64,000 nt of DNA from Mariprofundaceae bacterium (GCA_030950925.1 JAUZQO010000003.1:1-64000); one strand, 5' to 3'. Shown: positions 8,807 through 19,854, counted from the stretch's first letter. Translations and numbers: made by a program. Notes: generated by a model from the sequence alone, not told the origin.

Positions 8807-10069
8807 TTAACTGCGCACCTCACCATGCCCCAGTACAATCCATTTCTGCGTGGTTAAACCTTCCAAACCTACAGGTCCACGCACATGCAAGCGATCCGTT
8901 GAGATACCAATTTCAGCACCCAAACCATACTCAAATCCATCGGCAAAACGGGTGCTGGCATTCCACATCACCGAAGATGAATCAACTTCACGTAAGAAAC
9001 GTTGTCCTGTCGCATAGTTGGCAGTCACAATGCTCTCAGTATGAGCAGAGCTATATTGCGCAATATGATCCATCGCTGCATCCACCGATCTGACAACTTT
9101 GATGGATAAAATCGCAGCCAAATACTCAGTCGCCCAATCCTCAGCCTTTGCCAAACCAACTTTCAAATCAGAACACGCCGCTTGGGTCGCTTCACAACCC
9201 CGCACTTCCACCCCTTTTGCCAACAATGCTTTCACAAGCTTAGGCAATACGGATACAGCACCTTCATGCACCAACAGGGTTTCCATAGCATTACACACAC
9301 CATAACGATGTGTTTTGGCATTCAAAGCAATCGAAACAGCCATCGCTTCATCAGCTTCGGCATCAATATAAACATGACAAATACCATCCAAATGCTTAAT
9401 CACAGGCACCTTGGCATCTGCGGATACACGTGCCACCAGTGATTTTCCACCACGAGGAATCAATACATCCACATATTCATCCGCCGCCAACAATGCGCCA
9501 ACCAAAGCGCGATCGGTTTGTTCAATCAATTGTACCGCATCCTCAGGCACACCCGATTGACTCAAGGCTTGCCGTAAAATCTTGGCAATGGCTCGGTTTG
9601 AATGAATCGCTTCCGATCCCCCACGTAGAATCACCGCATTACCTGATTTCAAACATAATGCCGCAGCATCTGCTGTCACATTCGGGCGAGACTCATAAAT
9701 AATCCCGATCACACCCAAGGGGACACGCATATGCCCAACCTGAATCCCCGAAGGACGGTACACCAAATCCGAAATCGCACCCACGGGATCTGGTAATGCA
9801 GCAATTTTTTCCAAACCCTGCGCCATAGCTTCCACGCGTTCAGCATTGAGGAGCAATCTATCCTTCAATGCTGGTTCAAGATTATTTTCATCCGCAGCCT
9901 GCATATCCAAAGCATTGGCTGCCAATACATCAGACATTTGCTGACGTAATAATGTTGCGGCAATTTGCAAGGCTTCATCTTTGGCACGCGTTTCAATCAT
10001 ACGCATCTGACGTGATGCTGCTTTTGCCTTGATGCCTAACGCTTGAATCACTTGTTTTGCTTCACCCAT
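8807..10069 (-). CDS. proA: Gamma-glutamyl phosphate reductase ProA
   Basis: Second step of proline synthesis: NADPH reduction of gamma-glutamyl phosphate to the semialdehyde. 420 aa, the usual length. Family segments include [42 protein letters not shown] and the catalytic Cys in [12 protein letters not shown] (about 280-285). The gene lies 10 bases downstream of proB, so the two proline genes form one unit with obgE and nadD. Confidence 0.97.
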   Translation of the reverse strand: MGEAKQVIQALGIKAKAASRQMRMIETRAKDEALQIAATLLRQQMSDVLAANALDMQAADENNLEPALKDRLLLNAERVEAMAQGLEKIAALPDPVGAISDLVYRPSGIQVGHMRVPLGVIGIIYESRPNVTADAAALCLKSGNAVILRGGSEAIHSNRAIAKILRQALSQSGVPEDAVQLIEQTDRALVGALLAADEYVDVLIPRGGKSLVARVSADAKVPVIKHLDGICHVYIDAEADEAMAVSIALNAKTHRYGVCNAMETLLVHEGAVSVLPKLVKALLAKGVEVRGCEATQAACSDLKVGLAKAEDWATEYLAAILSIKVVRSVDAAMDHIAQYSSAHTESIVTANYATGQRFLREVDSSSVMWNASTRFADGFEYGLGAEIGISTDRLHVRGPVGLEGLTTQKWIVLGHGEVRS

Positions 10070-10079
10070 GCCTAGCCCC

Positions 10080-11213
10080 CTACTTTTTACCTATTAATAC
10101 CAAATTATCTCGATGAATCACCGATGAAAAATCCATATAACCGAGAATATTCGCAATATCTTGACTGGAGCGTCCAATAATACGCCGCAAATCTTCTGCA
10201 TTGTAATTGCACAAACCTCGTGCCACCACACCTTGTTCAGACACCACTTCAATACATTCACCTTTATCAAAACGACCATGTACCGATTCAATGCCAATGG
10301 GCAACAAACTTGCCCCAGCATACCATAAAGCCTTGGCAGCCCCTGCATCAATATGCACTTGTCCAACCACGCTCAGAATATCTGTGATCCAGTGTTGATG
10401 ACGTGTTTGACGATCCGCCCCGCATAAAAATAAGCTGCCCAAATCCTCACCAGACATCAACTTTGATAAAGCACCATCGCATTGACCATTGATAATCGCC
10501 GTCGCAACACCCCCACGCGTGGCAATATCGGTGGCTTTCAACTTACTGCGCATACCACCCGTTCCAAATTGGCTACCCGCATCCCCTGCCATGGCCATAA
10601 TGCCTTCATTTAAAACAGGGACTATTGAGCAACGTTTCGCACTTGGATTCTGACTGGGATTCGCATCAAATAAGCCATCCACATCCGTCATCATCACCAG
10701 CAAATCCGCATGCACAGCCATACCCACCAAAGCACCCAAGGAATCATTATCGCCAAATTTAATCTCTTCAACCACCACCGTATCATTCTCATTCACAATC
10801 GGCGTCACACCCAGTGAAAAAAGCGTTTCACTGGTGTTGCTCGCATTCAAATAACGGCGACGATGACGCAAATCATCCTTCGTCAACAACATCTGCGCCA
10901 CTTGCATATCATAGGCTGCAAAGGCTTCACGATAAGCTGCCATCAACCAAGGCTGACCAACCGCCGCTGCTGCTTGCTTTTCATGCACCGATAGTTCTTT
11001 GCCCAACCAACCCAAGTGCACCTGCCCCAATGCCACCGCTCCAGAAGAAACCAGACACACTTGGATACCACTTTCTTGTAAGCGATGAACTTGCAAGGCA
11101 ATTTGTTGCACACGATCCATACGAATGGCAGTTTTAACATCGGTTAACAATGAGCTACCTATTTTTACCACAACACGGCGAATATGCTTTAGATCTTGGC
11201 GCGTATGAATCAA
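10080..11213 (-). CDS. proB: Glutamate 5-kinase ProB with PUA domain
   Basis: First, feedback-controlled step of proline synthesis. 377 aa: an amino-acid kinase domain (about 10-260; [40 protein letters not shown]) followed by a C-terminal PUA domain (about 280-370), as in the long bacterial form. The proposed start is a TTG that overlaps the obgE stop (TTGA). No strong ribosome-binding site is visible, so translation is probably coupled to obgE. Confidence 0.96.
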   Translation of the reverse strand: MIHTRQDLKHIRRVVVKIGSSLLTDVKTAIRMDRVQQIALQVHRLQESGIQVCLVSSGAVALGQVHLGWLGKELSVHEKQAAAAVGQPWLMAAYREAFAAYDMQVAQMLLTKDDLRHRRRYLNASNTSETLFSLGVTPIVNENDTVVVEEIKFGDNDSLGALVGMAVHADLLVMMTDVDGLFDANPSQNPSAKRCSIVPVLNEGIMAMAGDAGSQFGTGGMRSKLKATDIATRGGVATAIINGQCDGALSKLMSGEDLGSLFLCGADRQTRHQHWITDILSVVGQVHIDAGAAKALWYAGASLLPIGIESVHGRFDKGECIEVVSEQGVVARGLCNYNAEDLRRIIGRSSQDIANILGYMDFSSVIHRDNLVLIGKK

Positions 11214-12256
11214 TCGCTCAGCTCATCCAAAGTCCCGACTGATTCAGCATGCACGGCGGCTTGAACCTTCTTTACAGTCGCATACAAATCATAAAGCAAC
11301 ACTTGCACACCTTCACCTGTGACCGCAGAAATCATATAACAATCAGGATTAAGCTGCCGCGCTTCGACAAGGGCTTGTTCACGATCTTCAGCAGATAAAA
11401 CATCCAATTTATTAAGCACCAAATAACGTTCTTTTCGCCAAACTGAATCACCATACCCTTTCAATTCTGCTTCAATTTCATGCACTTGATCGGTAATACT
11501 TTGCCCATCAGGATGTAATACATCCACCAAGTGTAACAGCACACGTGTACGTTCAATATGCTTAAGAAAACGATGCCCTAAGCCCTTACCTTCATGCGCT
11601 CCGCCAATTAACCCTGGTATATCAGCCACCACAAAACCATCACCATCATTCATAAACACTTGCCCAAGTGACGGCGCTAACGTGGTAAAGGGATAGTCTG
11701 CAATCTTGGGGCGCGCATTGGAAACACGTGAAATAAAGGTTGATTTACCTGCATTGGGCAAACCAACCAAACCAACATCGGCCATGGATTTTAACTCAAG
11801 AAAACAGTCGCTCGCCTCACCCTCTGTACCTGGTTGGGCATACTTGGGCGCACGGTTGGTACTACTCACAAAGTTGATGTTCCCCATGCCACCTTCGCCA
11901 CCATGCGCCAATGTGACTTTTTGACCATGCTCGGTTAAATCAAACAACTGTACGCCATGCTCATCCTTCACAACTGTACCAACAGGCACTTGGACGACAA
12001 TATCTGCACCCATACGGCCGTGCATTTTTCTCCCTGCGCCCGATTTCCCATGCTCTGCAAACAAGTGCTTACGAAGGTATAACTCCTGCAAGGTGTTTTT
12101 ATCACGGCTCGCTTCGAGAATAACATGCCCACCACGACCACCATTGCCGCCATCAGGACCGCCTTTAGGGATATACTTTTCACGCCGAAAAGAGCGGCTA
12201 CCAGCACCACCATTTCCCGCACGAACATCAATTTTCACTTCATCAATAAAGCGCAT
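11210..12256 (-). CDS. obgE: GTPase ObgE/CgtA
   Basis: Essential GTPase involved in late 50S assembly and stress signalling. 348 aa. The Gly-rich Obg fold occupies residues 1-158 (GGAGSRSFRREKYIPKGGPD, GGNGGRGGHV), followed by the G domain with G1 GLPNAGKST, switch I TTLAPSLG, G3 DIPGLI and G4 NKLD. It follows rplU and rpmA in the usual order but is separated from rpmA by a strong terminator, so it may have its own promoter or depend on readthrough. Confidence 0.97.
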   Translation of the reverse strand: MRFIDEVKIDVRAGNGGAGSRSFRREKYIPKGGPDGGNGGRGGHVILEASRDKNTLQELYLRKHLFAEHGKSGAGRKMHGRMGADIVVQVPVGTVVKDEHGVQLFDLTEHGQKVTLAHGGEGGMGNINFVSSTNRAPKYAQPGTEGEASDCFLELKSMADVGLVGLPNAGKSTFISRVSNARPKIADYPFTTLAPSLGQVFMNDGDGFVVADIPGLIGGAHEGKGLGHRFLKHIERTRVLLHLVDVLHPDGQSITDQVHEIEAELKGYGDSVWRKERYLVLNKLDVLSAEDREQALVEARQLNPDCYMISAVTGEGVQVLLYDLYATVKKVQAAVHAESVGTLDELSD

Positions 12257-12287
12257 ACGTCATTCCTTCTCCACTTTGCCCACAAAC

Positions 12288-12320
12288 ACAAAAAGAGGGC
12301 ACGTTTCCGCGCCCTCTTTC
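12288..12320 (-). terminator. Rho-independent terminator after rplU-rpmA
   Basis: Read on the minus strand, AAAGAGGGC pairs with GCCCTCTTT over a 10-base loop and is followed by TTTTT. It sits between rpmA and obgE and should end or attenuate the ribosomal-protein transcript. Confidence 0.85.
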
Positions 12321-12342
12321 AAAGATTCATTTCAAACAAAAA

Positions 12343-12591
12343 TTAGCTTACAACGCGAACTGTTGTACGACCTGCACGTTTGAAATATTCAATTTTACCA
12401 TCTGTCAAAGCAAACAATGTATAGTCACGACCGCAACCTACGTTATCACCTGGACGAATTTTTGTTCCACGTTGGCGAACAATGATATTACCCGAAATCA
12501 CCACTTCACCTGCATATTTTTTTACACCTAAACGCTTGGAATTGGAATCGCGACCATTACTGGTGGAGCCGCCTGCTTTCTTATGTGCCAT
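12343..12591 (-). CDS. rpmA: 50S ribosomal protein L27
   Basis: 82-aa L27. It begins [20 protein letters not shown], the form without the N-terminal extension that needs cleavage in Firmicutes, so the N-terminal tail can reach the peptidyl-transferase centre directly. Length and sequence are typical. It lies three bases after rplU. Confidence 0.98.
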   Translation of the reverse strand: MAHKKAGGSTSNGRDSNSKRLGVKKYAGEVVISGNIIVRQRGTKIRPGDNVGCGRDYTLFALTDGKIEYFKRAGRTTVRVVS

Positions 12592-12594
12592 TTC

Positions 12595-12903
12595 TTAGCC
12601 TCCAATCGCGCCGATCTTCACAGCCGTGAACGACTGACGATGACCCTTGGTTAAACGATAATTTTTACGACGACGTTTCTTGAAGATTACAACCTTCTTA
12701 TCCCGTGCCTGTTCAGTAACCACAGCTTTTACACTGCCTTCTGCGATGTCACTACCAACTTTGATAGCATCACCTTCGCCAACTAAAAGTACATCTTCAA
12801 AGACGACTTCTTGACCAATTTCGCTGTTAAGCTTCTCAACGCGCAGGACATCTCCTTCCTGAACGCGATACTGCTTACCACCGGTACGAATAACTGCGTA
12901 CAT
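12595..12903 (-). CDS. rplU: 50S ribosomal protein L21
   Basis: 102-aa L21 with the family start MYAVIRTGGKQYRVQEGD and the C-terminal basic segment FKKRRRKNYRLTKGHRQ. It is the first gene of the rplU-rpmA pair. A long hairpin separates it from rpmE upstream, so a promoter probably lies in 12904-12940. Confidence 0.98.
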   Translation of the reverse strand: MYAVIRTGGKQYRVQEGDVLRVEKLNSEIGQEVVFEDVLLVGEGDAIKVGSDIAEGSVKAVVTEQARDKKVVIFKKRRRKNYRLTKGHRQSFTAVKIGAIGG

Positions 12904-12940
12904 CTATATTCTCCAGTATCCTAATCTCTAATAAATGATG

Positions 12941-12990
12941 CAACAAAGTCCCTTTTAGGAAAAATAAACTTCCCAAAAGGGACTTTGTTG
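12941..12990 (-). terminator. Long perfect hairpin downstream of rpmE
   Basis: CAACAAAGTCCCTTTT (12941-12956) is perfectly complementary to 12975-12990. The 18-base loop itself contains GGAA/TTCC, so the stem extends beyond 20 pairs with one mismatch. It begins four bases after the rpmE stop. No T-run follows the foot of the stem, so termination is likely but not certain; it could also protect the rpmE 3' end. Confidence 0.6.
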
Positions 12991-12993
12991 ACA

Positions 12994-13206
12994 TTAAGCT
13001 GCCTTTGCAGGCTTGCCGTATTTCTTATAGAAGCGTTCGACGCGACCTTCAGTATCCATCACCTTCTGCTTACCCGTATAAAACGGATGGCAAGCAGAAC
13101 AAACTTCTACATGAATGTCGCCTTTGGTTGAACGCGTCTCAAATGTGTTGCCACAAGAACAGGTTACATTGGATGTAACGTATTCAGGATGAATGCCAGC
13201 TTTCAC
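12994..13206 (-). CDS. rpmE: 50S ribosomal protein L31 (zinc-binding C+ form)
   Basis: 70-aa L31 with four Cys that can bind zinc (CSC and CSAC, in TCSCGNTF and [14 protein letters not shown]). This is the zinc-containing paralogue type. It starts with GTG, with AGGAG seven bases upstream. A good promoter candidate lies 80-110 bases upstream, and a strong hairpin follows the stop, so it is probably a single-gene transcript. Confidence 0.97.
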   Translation of the reverse strand: MKAGIHPEYVTSNVTCSCGNTFETRSTKGDIHVEVCSACHPFYTGKQKVMDTEGRVERFYKKYGKPAKAA

Positions 13207-13287
13207 GTTGCTACTCCTGTTAACTTCAAAAAGGCGGCGATTTCTAACCTAAACACCACTACTTTTCAAGATAATTATTTCCCACCC

Positions 13288-13317
13288 ATCATAAACAAGG
13301 GGTTACTGGGTTTTCAA
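13288..13317 (-). promoter_or_regulatory. Candidate sigma-70 promoter for rpmE
   Basis: On the minus strand, TTGAAA (13317-13312) and TATGAT (13293-13288) are 18 bases apart, each one mismatch from consensus. The site lies upstream of rpmE in the rpmE-nuoN gap. Prediction from sequence only. Confidence 0.5.
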
Positions 13318-13393
13318 TCGATATGTACATGAATCTTTATGCCACCATCAACACATTGATATGACTTAAAATCCACACACGATATTTACTTCT

Positions 13394-14857
13394 TTAAATA
13401 AACCCAACCAAGGCTTGCTTACAAAGCTGCATGACAGGATCTGGATATAAACCAATGGCCACAATAGCCAAGGTACTCACAATCACCACAGCTTGCATAG
13501 CAGGGCTTTCAATGAAGTTGAAGGTGACCCGTGCATCATCAAAGTACATATACTTCACGACACGCAAATAATAAAAAGCACCCACCACTGAGAAAACAAT
13601 CGCCAACAGTGCCAAGTATAAATGCCCAGCTCCAATCAAAGGAAGAAGCACCGCATATTTAGCCCAGAAACCACCCAAAAATGGAATACCAGCCAAGGAG
13701 AATAACAACAAGCCCATCGCTAAGGCATAACCTGGACGAGCCTTGGAAAGACCTGAAAAATCATCCAACAATTCACCATCCATACCATCTCGGCGCATTA
13801 AAATAACAATGGCAAACACACCCATATTCATAAACAAGTAAACAGTCAGGTAAACCAAAGAACCAGTATAACCTGCTTCATTGGCAGCAATCAGTCCCAG
13901 CAAGATAAAGCCCACATGACCCACTGTTGAGTATGCCATCATGCGTTTGATATTACGCTGCGCAATGGCGGCCACATTGCCAACCACAATCGTAATCGCT
14001 GCTAGCACCACTAAAATATTGGTGTAATCAACTTGAACTTCTGGAAAGACATCGTGCAAAATACGCATAAAAATGACAAAGCCTGCCACTTTGGGCGCCA
14101 CTGAAATAAAAGCGGTCACAGGGGTGGGTGCGCCTTCATAAGTATCGGGGGTCCACATGTGAAAGGGTGCAATGGATACTTTAAATGCCATACCTGCCAA
14201 CACAAAGACCAAGCCCAACATGACCACACCATGGGCCGATTCATTGGCAACACCCAATGCAGGGCCAATCGTTGCAAAACTAAAGCTTGTGGTCACACCA
14301 TATAAGAATGTAATACCATAAAGCAGCATACCTGATGCAAGCGAACCCAGAATGAAATACTTCAATGCCGCTTCAGACGAGCGCAACACATTGCGTTGAT
14401 AACCCACCAACACATAAATACTCAAGGCCATCAACTCAAGACCCAAATACATGGTGACAAAGTTATTGGCAGAAACCAAGAACATCATACCCAATACTGA
14501 AAACAACATAAGACAATAATATTCACCCATGTTTTCTTCATCCTTCATATAATCAAATGAAAGAATGACACCGAAAACCGTTGCCAACAAAATAAGTAGT
14601 TTGGCAAATGAAGCAAAAGGATCCATCACAAAATAGCCATAAAAACTTGTTGCCGAAAGACCTGTTGTCACTTGAACCACTGCTACAGCAGTGACAATAC
14701 AAACCAAAACTGTGGCATAAGCCACCCACTGCTTCTTATCTTTGGGAATAAATAAATCCCATATCAAAAGAACCATCGCCATCACTGCGATAATCATTTC
14801 AGGGAGCAGCAGCCCTAGATGCTCAGGGAATGGAAATGGGAAAGTTACATGTGCCAT
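13394..14857 (-). CDS. nuoN: NADH-quinone oxidoreductase subunit N
   Basis: Antiporter-like proton-pumping membrane subunit of complex I, 487 aa with about 14 hydrophobic helices. The proton-antiporter domain shows LGLELMALSIYVLVGY (functional Glu), SSEAALKYFILGSLASG and FKVSIAPFHMWTPDTYEGAP. It is the last gene of the nuo operon and follows nuoM by seven bases. No clear terminator is visible downstream. Confidence 0.97.
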   Translation of the reverse strand: MAHVTFPFPFPEHLGLLLPEMIIAVMAMVLLIWDLFIPKDKKQWVAYATVLVCIVTAVAVVQVTTGLSATSFYGYFVMDPFASFAKLLILLATVFGVILSFDYMKDEENMGEYYCLMLFSVLGMMFLVSANNFVTMYLGLELMALSIYVLVGYQRNVLRSSEAALKYFILGSLASGMLLYGITFLYGVTTSFSFATIGPALGVANESAHGVVMLGLVFVLAGMAFKVSIAPFHMWTPDTYEGAPTPVTAFISVAPKVAGFVIFMRILHDVFPEVQVDYTNILVVLAAITIVVGNVAAIAQRNIKRMMAYSTVGHVGFILLGLIAANEAGYTGSLVYLTVYLFMNMGVFAIVILMRRDGMDGELLDDFSGLSKARPGYALAMGLLLFSLAGIPFLGGFWAKYAVLLPLIGAGHLYLALLAIVFSVVGAFYYLRVVKYMYFDDARVTFNFIESPAMQAVVIVSTLAIVAIGLYPDPVMQLCKQALVGFI

Positions 14858-14864
14858 GATTACC

Positions 14865-16442
14865 TCAATGTCCTATTAGATGCGCCGCAGCGCCTTGAGC
14901 AATCAGTGCTGCATCCGCCAGTTTACTGCTTGTTGCTTGATCCACCAAGTGAGCCACTGTTACATGCAATAAATCCAAGGCAGGCGCTGGGTACAAACCC
15001 AACCAAATGACCAATACAATCAATGGTGCAAAGAATGAAAATTCTCGCACATTCATATCTTTCAGCGTTTTCACCTCATCTTTCACCAAATCACCCATCA
15101 ACACACGTTTCAACATCCATAAGGTGTAACATGCTGATAATACCACACTGGAAGCTGCGATAATAGCCACCCACTTCATGGAAAAAGGCATATATAACAT
15201 CGCTTCAGGGGATGGGTTAAATGTACCCAACAGCACCATAATTTCTGCCACAAACGATGAAGCTCCAGGTAATGCTACATTGGCCATGGCAAAAAACATC
15301 ATCACCACTGCAAACACGGGCATCACATTCACAACTCCACCATACGCCGAGATTTCACGCGTATGCATCCGATCATACAAGACACCCACACACAAGAAGA
15401 GAGCCGCAGCGACAAAACCATGCGAAATCATGCCAAATACAGCACCTTCAATGGCGATTTCAGTAAACATGAATGTACCCAAGGTGACAAAACCCATATG
15501 TGCAATCGAGGAATAAGCAATAAGACGCTTCAAATCTGTCTGCATCATCGCCACCAAAGAAACATAGACAATGGCAATCAAACTCAAAAACACCATAAAC
15601 GGTACAAAATATTGTGAGGCATCAGGCAACATCGGCAAGGAAAAACGCAAGAAACCATACGCGCCCATTTTCAACAAAATACCCGCCAGAATCACCGAGC
15701 CTGCGGTCGGTGCTTCTGTATGTGCATCAGGCAACCAAGTATGGAAAGGCCACATCGGAACTTTCACAGCAAAAGCCACAAAGAACGCCAAGAAAATCCA
15801 AAATTGCCAATCAAAATTAAAGGGGTAGTCCATGTATGCCAACATACTAAAACTACCACCTGTTTTGAAATACATCGCCATAATGGCAATCAACATCAAG
15901 ACAGAGCCACCCAAGGTATAAAGGAAGAATTTTAAGGTTGCATACACACGATTTTTGCCACCCCATACACCAATAATCAAATACATTGGAATCAACATCG
16001 CTTCCCAGAAAAAATAAAACAACACCGCATCCAAGGATGCAAACACGCCAATCAATGTGGTTTCAAGAATTAAAAATGCCAACATATATTCTTTCACACG
16101 TGTTTGAATACAACGCCATGCAGAAACAATACACACAATCGTCAACAAACTTGTCAACACAATGAATGGCATGGAAATACCATCAATACCCAGCGCATAA
16201 TTGATATTAAATGATGAAATCCATGGGTGTAACTCTTCAAACTGCATGTGCGCAGTGGTATGATCAAAAGATAGCAACAACGGCAAAGTCACAACAAATG
16301 TTGCCACCGAAACCGACAAGCTTGCCCAACGAACAGCTGCATCATCTTTTACAAACATCCAAATAAACAATGCGCCTGCCGTTGGCAAGAAAATACTCAA
16401 GCTTAGAATGGGAAAGCCCAATACGTTATACAACGATTCCAT
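14865..16442 (-). CDS. nuoM: NADH-quinone oxidoreductase subunit M
   Basis: 525-aa antiporter-like membrane subunit of complex I. Typical segments are FFWEAMLIPMYLIIGVWGG (functional Glu), VKVPMWPFHTWLPDAHTEAP and IAYSSIAHMGFV. It sits between nuoL and nuoN with very short spacers. The C-terminus carries a short Ala/His-rich tail beyond the last helix. Confidence 0.97.
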   Translation of the reverse strand: MESLYNVLGFPILSLSIFLPTAGALFIWMFVKDDAAVRWASLSVSVATFVVTLPLLLSFDHTTAHMQFEELHPWISSFNINYALGIDGISMPFIVLTSLLTIVCIVSAWRCIQTRVKEYMLAFLILETTLIGVFASLDAVLFYFFWEAMLIPMYLIIGVWGGKNRVYATLKFFLYTLGGSVLMLIAIMAMYFKTGGSFSMLAYMDYPFNFDWQFWIFLAFFVAFAVKVPMWPFHTWLPDAHTEAPTAGSVILAGILLKMGAYGFLRFSLPMLPDASQYFVPFMVFLSLIAIVYVSLVAMMQTDLKRLIAYSSIAHMGFVTLGTFMFTEIAIEGAVFGMISHGFVAAALFLCVGVLYDRMHTREISAYGGVVNVMPVFAVVMMFFAMANVALPGASSFVAEIMVLLGTFNPSPEAMLYMPFSMKWVAIIAASSVVLSACYTLWMLKRVLMGDLVKDEVKTLKDMNVREFSFFAPLIVLVIWLGLYPAPALDLLHVTVAHLVDQATSSKLADAALIAQGAAAHLIGH

Positions 16443-16451
16443 GAATCTCCC

Positions 16452-18434
16452 CTATGCCTTCAACAACAGCCACGTTAGCAAACCAAACACACCAATCACC
16501 ATGCCATACGCATAATGATAAACCATGCCTGTTTGCATCGTACGTAGTTTGGCTGCACCCGATGCCACTGAATCAATGATACCACCATGCACAATGCCTT
16601 TATCAATCATGCCCAAATCAGCTTTTTGCCAAAGCATTTGACCCAAACATTGTGTAGGACGAATAAAGATTTTTTCATACAACTCATCCCAATACCATTT
16701 GTTCAACAAGAAGGTGTATAAAGCTGGAAATGTTGCTGCCAATTTCACAGGCATGGCAGATTCTTTAAAGTAGAACCCATAAGCCAAAGCAATACCGCCA
16801 ATCGCCAACCAGAATGGCAGTGTCATAAAAAATGGATGATGCCCCTCAAGCTCCAATTTCAACAATGGATTATGTGCATCCAATACAAACAAAGAGTGAC
16901 CAAAGAAGCCATTGACCACTTCAGGGTTGGCGATGTCCAACACATACACACCCCATAAACCTGAACCCAAAGCACCGACAGCCAATATCATCAAAGGTAT
17001 AGTCATCACCTTAGGGGACTCATGTAAATGTTTTTTGGTCGCCGCAGGCACACGATCCGAATTATGAAAAGTTAGGAAGAACATACGGAAGGTATAAAAT
17101 GCCGTCATAAACACACCCGACAACAATGCCCAGTAACCGACTTCACTGACCCAACCCATATCTCGAACCATCACTGCTTCAATAATCAAATCTTTTGACC
17201 AGAAACCTGCAAAGGGTGGAATACCCGCCAATGCCAACGCAGCAATAAACATGGTGATATAGGTAATCGGCATATATTTACGCAACTGACCCATCTTACG
17301 AATATCCTGCTCTGCCAGCACAGCATGAATCACCGAACCTGCCGCCAAAAATAATAAAGATTTAAAATAAGCATGGGTCATCAGGTGAAAAATCCCTGCC
17401 GAGTAAGCCGACACACCACAAGCCACAAACATATAACCCAATTGCGAACATGTTGAATAAGCAATCACACGTTTGATGTCATTTTGCACCAAGCCAATCG
17501 TTGCACACATCCAAGCAGTTATCGCGCCCACCAAAATAACCGCCGCCAAGGCTGTTTCAGAGTATTCAAACATCGGTGATAAACGCGCCACCATGAACAC
17601 ACCTGCTGTCACCATGGTTGCCGCATGAATCAACGCTGAAATCGGTGTAGGACCTTCCATCGAATCAGGCAACCAAACATGCAATGGCACTTGACCTGAC
17701 TTACCCATCGCACCAATAAACAGTGCCAAACAAATAAAAGTAATGGCATCCATTTCCCAACCCAAGAAATGCAAGACATGCCCTTCTGCGACAAACGTAG
17801 AAACCATGGCAAAGACTTCACGATAATCCACCGTACCAAAATAATACCAAACCGCCAAAATACCCACAGCAAAACCAAAATCACCCACACGGTTCACAAT
17901 AAACGCTTTGAGTGCTGCATAATTCGCAGCTTCGCGTTTGAACCAAAAACCAATCAGTAAATATGAGAACAAGCCCACAGCTTCCCAACCAAAAAACAAG
18001 GTGAAGAAGTTATTGCCCATCACCAAGACCAACATAGAAAAAGTAAATGCTGAAATGTAAGCAAAGAAACGCGAGTAACCAGGATCACCATGCATATAAC
18101 CAATGGTATATAAATGCACACAGGCTGAAACAACCGTGACTGTCACCATCATGGCAACCGTCAATGGATCTATCATCATCCCTACGGACACCATGAAGTC
18201 TTTCGAAACCATCCATGTCCAAAAATTACCATAAAAAGAAGCACCATGTAGCACTTGAACAAACACATCAACGGACAAAGCAGCCGCTATAATGACAGCA
18301 CCACATGTTATCAGGTGTGTTAATTTTTCTTTTAAAAACCAGCCAAACAAGCCTGCTGCCAATGCAGCCAACAAGGGCAAGGCTGGAATTGCCAATAATT
18401 CAAACGTATTCAACGTTGTGATGGTTTCTCCCAC
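16452..18434 (-). CDS. nuoL: NADH-quinone oxidoreductase subunit L
   Basis: 660-aa distal antiporter-like subunit, expected to include the long lateral helix near the C-terminus. Hallmarks are FFGWEAVGLFSYLLIGFW, GKSGQVPLHVWLPDSMEGPT and AYSTCSQLGYM. It starts with GTG, with GGGGAGG six bases upstream. It lies 11 bases after nuoK. Confidence 0.97.
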   Translation of the reverse strand: MGETITTLNTFELLAIPALPLLAALAAGLFGWFLKEKLTHLITCGAVIIAAALSVDVFVQVLHGASFYGNFWTWMVSKDFMVSVGMMIDPLTVAMMVTVTVVSACVHLYTIGYMHGDPGYSRFFAYISAFTFSMLVLVMGNNFFTLFFGWEAVGLFSYLLIGFWFKREAANYAALKAFIVNRVGDFGFAVGILAVWYYFGTVDYREVFAMVSTFVAEGHVLHFLGWEMDAITFICLALFIGAMGKSGQVPLHVWLPDSMEGPTPISALIHAATMVTAGVFMVARLSPMFEYSETALAAVILVGAITAWMCATIGLVQNDIKRVIAYSTCSQLGYMFVACGVSAYSAGIFHLMTHAYFKSLLFLAAGSVIHAVLAEQDIRKMGQLRKYMPITYITMFIAALALAGIPPFAGFWSKDLIIEAVMVRDMGWVSEVGYWALLSGVFMTAFYTFRMFFLTFHNSDRVPAATKKHLHESPKVMTIPLMILAVGALGSGLWGVYVLDIANPEVVNGFFGHSLFVLDAHNPLLKLELEGHHPFFMTLPFWLAIGGIALAYGFYFKESAMPVKLAATFPALYTFLLNKWYWDELYEKIFIRPTQCLGQMLWQKADLGMIDKGIVHGGIIDSVASGAAKLRTMQTGMVYHYAYGMVIGVFGLLTWLLLKA

Positions 18435-18445
18435 GAAAGCCTCCC

Positions 18446-18751
18446 CTAACCCTGCAATGTGTTGATATCTTCAACATCAATTGAACGACGATTACGATAA
18501 AATGAAACCAAAATCGCCAAACCTACTGCCACTTCCGATGCTGCGACTGTCAACACAAAAAATACAAAAATTTGCCCCGATATATCCTGTAAATAATGCG
18601 AAAATGCCACAAAATTAATGTTTACAGCCAATAAAATAAGCTCAATACACATTAAAATGGTAATCACATTTTTACGATTCAAGAAAAGACCAATCACACC
18701 CAAAGAAAACAAACAGGCAGCCACAATCAAATAATCCGATAAACCAATCAT
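18446..18751 (-). CDS. nuoK: NADH-quinone oxidoreductase subunit K
   Basis: 101-aa small membrane subunit with three predicted helices. The typical [15 protein letters not shown] segment in the second helix carries a proton-path Glu, and the first of the conserved pair of membrane Glu is also in this region. It lies two bases after nuoJ. Confidence 0.97.
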   Translation of the reverse strand: MIGLSDYLIVAACLFSLGVIGLFLNRKNVITILMCIELILLAVNINFVAFSHYLQDISGQIFVFFVLTVAASEVAVGLAILVSFYRNRRSIDVEDINTLQG

Positions 18752-18753
18752 GA

Positions 18754-19338
18754 TTACATCCTCACCTTGCGTAAACGATCTTCTTTACGCACATTCACTT
18801 GTTTGGAAATATTTTGGTATTTCGCATCTTGGCGCGTACGCAAGGTCAATACAATCGCACCCACCAAAGCCACCAACAAAATAATCGCGGCAATTTCAAA
18901 GCCCAATAAATATTGCGTATACAAGACTTTGCCAATTTCAACCGTGTTATTGACATCTTTTCCAAAATGTCCGACCGCTGCAATCGCATTCGTATGAAAA
19001 ATACCACTGCTGGCTGCGCCAATAAATTCAATCAATAAAATCAATGCAATCATGCCACCCATCGGTAAATACTGGAGAAAACCTTCACGCAACTTGGCTT
19101 GGTTTACTTCCAACATCATGATAACAAACATAAACAACACCATGACCGCACCAACATAAATCAGAATCAATATAATGCCCAAAAATTCGGCATCCAATAA
19201 AAAAAACAAACCTGCGGAGTTGAAAAAACAAAAAATTAAAAACATCACAGAATGCATGGTATGTCTTGCCAACACCACGCCCATGCCACCCACAACTGCC
19301 ATCGTTGCAAACAGATAAAAGAATCCAGCTTCAAACAT
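18754..19338 (-). CDS. nuoJ: NADH-quinone oxidoreductase subunit J
   Basis: 194-aa membrane subunit with five hydrophobic helices and the family segment [20 protein letters not shown] in helix 3 (pi-bulge region). The C-terminal tail is basic. The start has AGGAGG a few bases upstream. It follows nuoI by 26 bases. Confidence 0.96.
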   Translation of the reverse strand: MFEAGFFYLFATMAVVGGMGVVLARHTMHSVMFLIFCFFNSAGLFFLLDAEFLGIILILIYVGAVMVLFMFVIMMLEVNQAKLREGFLQYLPMGGMIALILLIEFIGAASSGIFHTNAIAAVGHFGKDVNNTVEIGKVLYTQYLLGFEIAAIILLVALVGAIVLTLRTRQDAKYQNISKQVNVRKEDRLRKVRM

Positions 19339-19364
19339 TTCCCCTCCTAATCCCTATCTGACAC

Positions 19365-19853
19365 TTAATGATATTTTGCATCGGCTTCAATATTGGCTGC
19401 AATTTGAGATTCATAACGGTCACCCACATCCAACAACATATCTTTGGTATAATACAATGCTTCGCGTGTTTCACTGGCATACTCAAAATGTTGGGTTTCA
19501 ACAATCGCATCCACAGGACATGCTTCTTGACATAAGCCACAATAAATACACTTGGTCATATCAATATCGTAACGCGTGGTTCTACGGCTTCCATCTTCCC
19601 GCTCTTCCGATTCAATCACAATCGCCAAAGCAGGACACACCACTTCGCATAACTTGCAAGCGATGCAACGCTCTTCACCTGAATCATAACGACGCAAGGC
19701 ATGCAAACCCCGAAAACGTGGGGATAATGGTGTGCGTTCTTCTGGGTATTCCACCGTGATTTTTGGTTTAAAGAAATAACGCATGGTGAGTGCAAGACCT
19801 TTAACCAACTCCCACAACATCCAAGTCTTAAACGCATGTTTAATCAACTGCAT
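19365..19853 (-). CDS. nuoI: NADH-quinone oxidoreductase subunit I
   Basis: Carries the two [4Fe-4S] clusters (N6a and N6b) that pass electrons towards the quinone site. Two ferredoxin motifs are clear: [12 protein letters not shown] and [13 protein letters not shown] chose the ATG at 19853 because GGAGGT lies six bases upstream and it follows the nuoH stop by one base (162 aa). A longer reading frame from TTG at 19883 would overlap nuoH by 29 bases. Confidence 0.96.
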   Translation of the reverse strand: MQLIKHAFKTWMLWELVKGLALTMRYFFKPKITVEYPEERTPLSPRFRGLHALRRYDSGEERCIACKLCEVVCPALAIVIESEEREDGSRRTTRYDIDMTKCIYCGLCQEACPVDAIVETQHFEYASETREALYYTKDMLLDVGDRYESQIAANIEADAKYH

Positions 19854-19854
19854 C

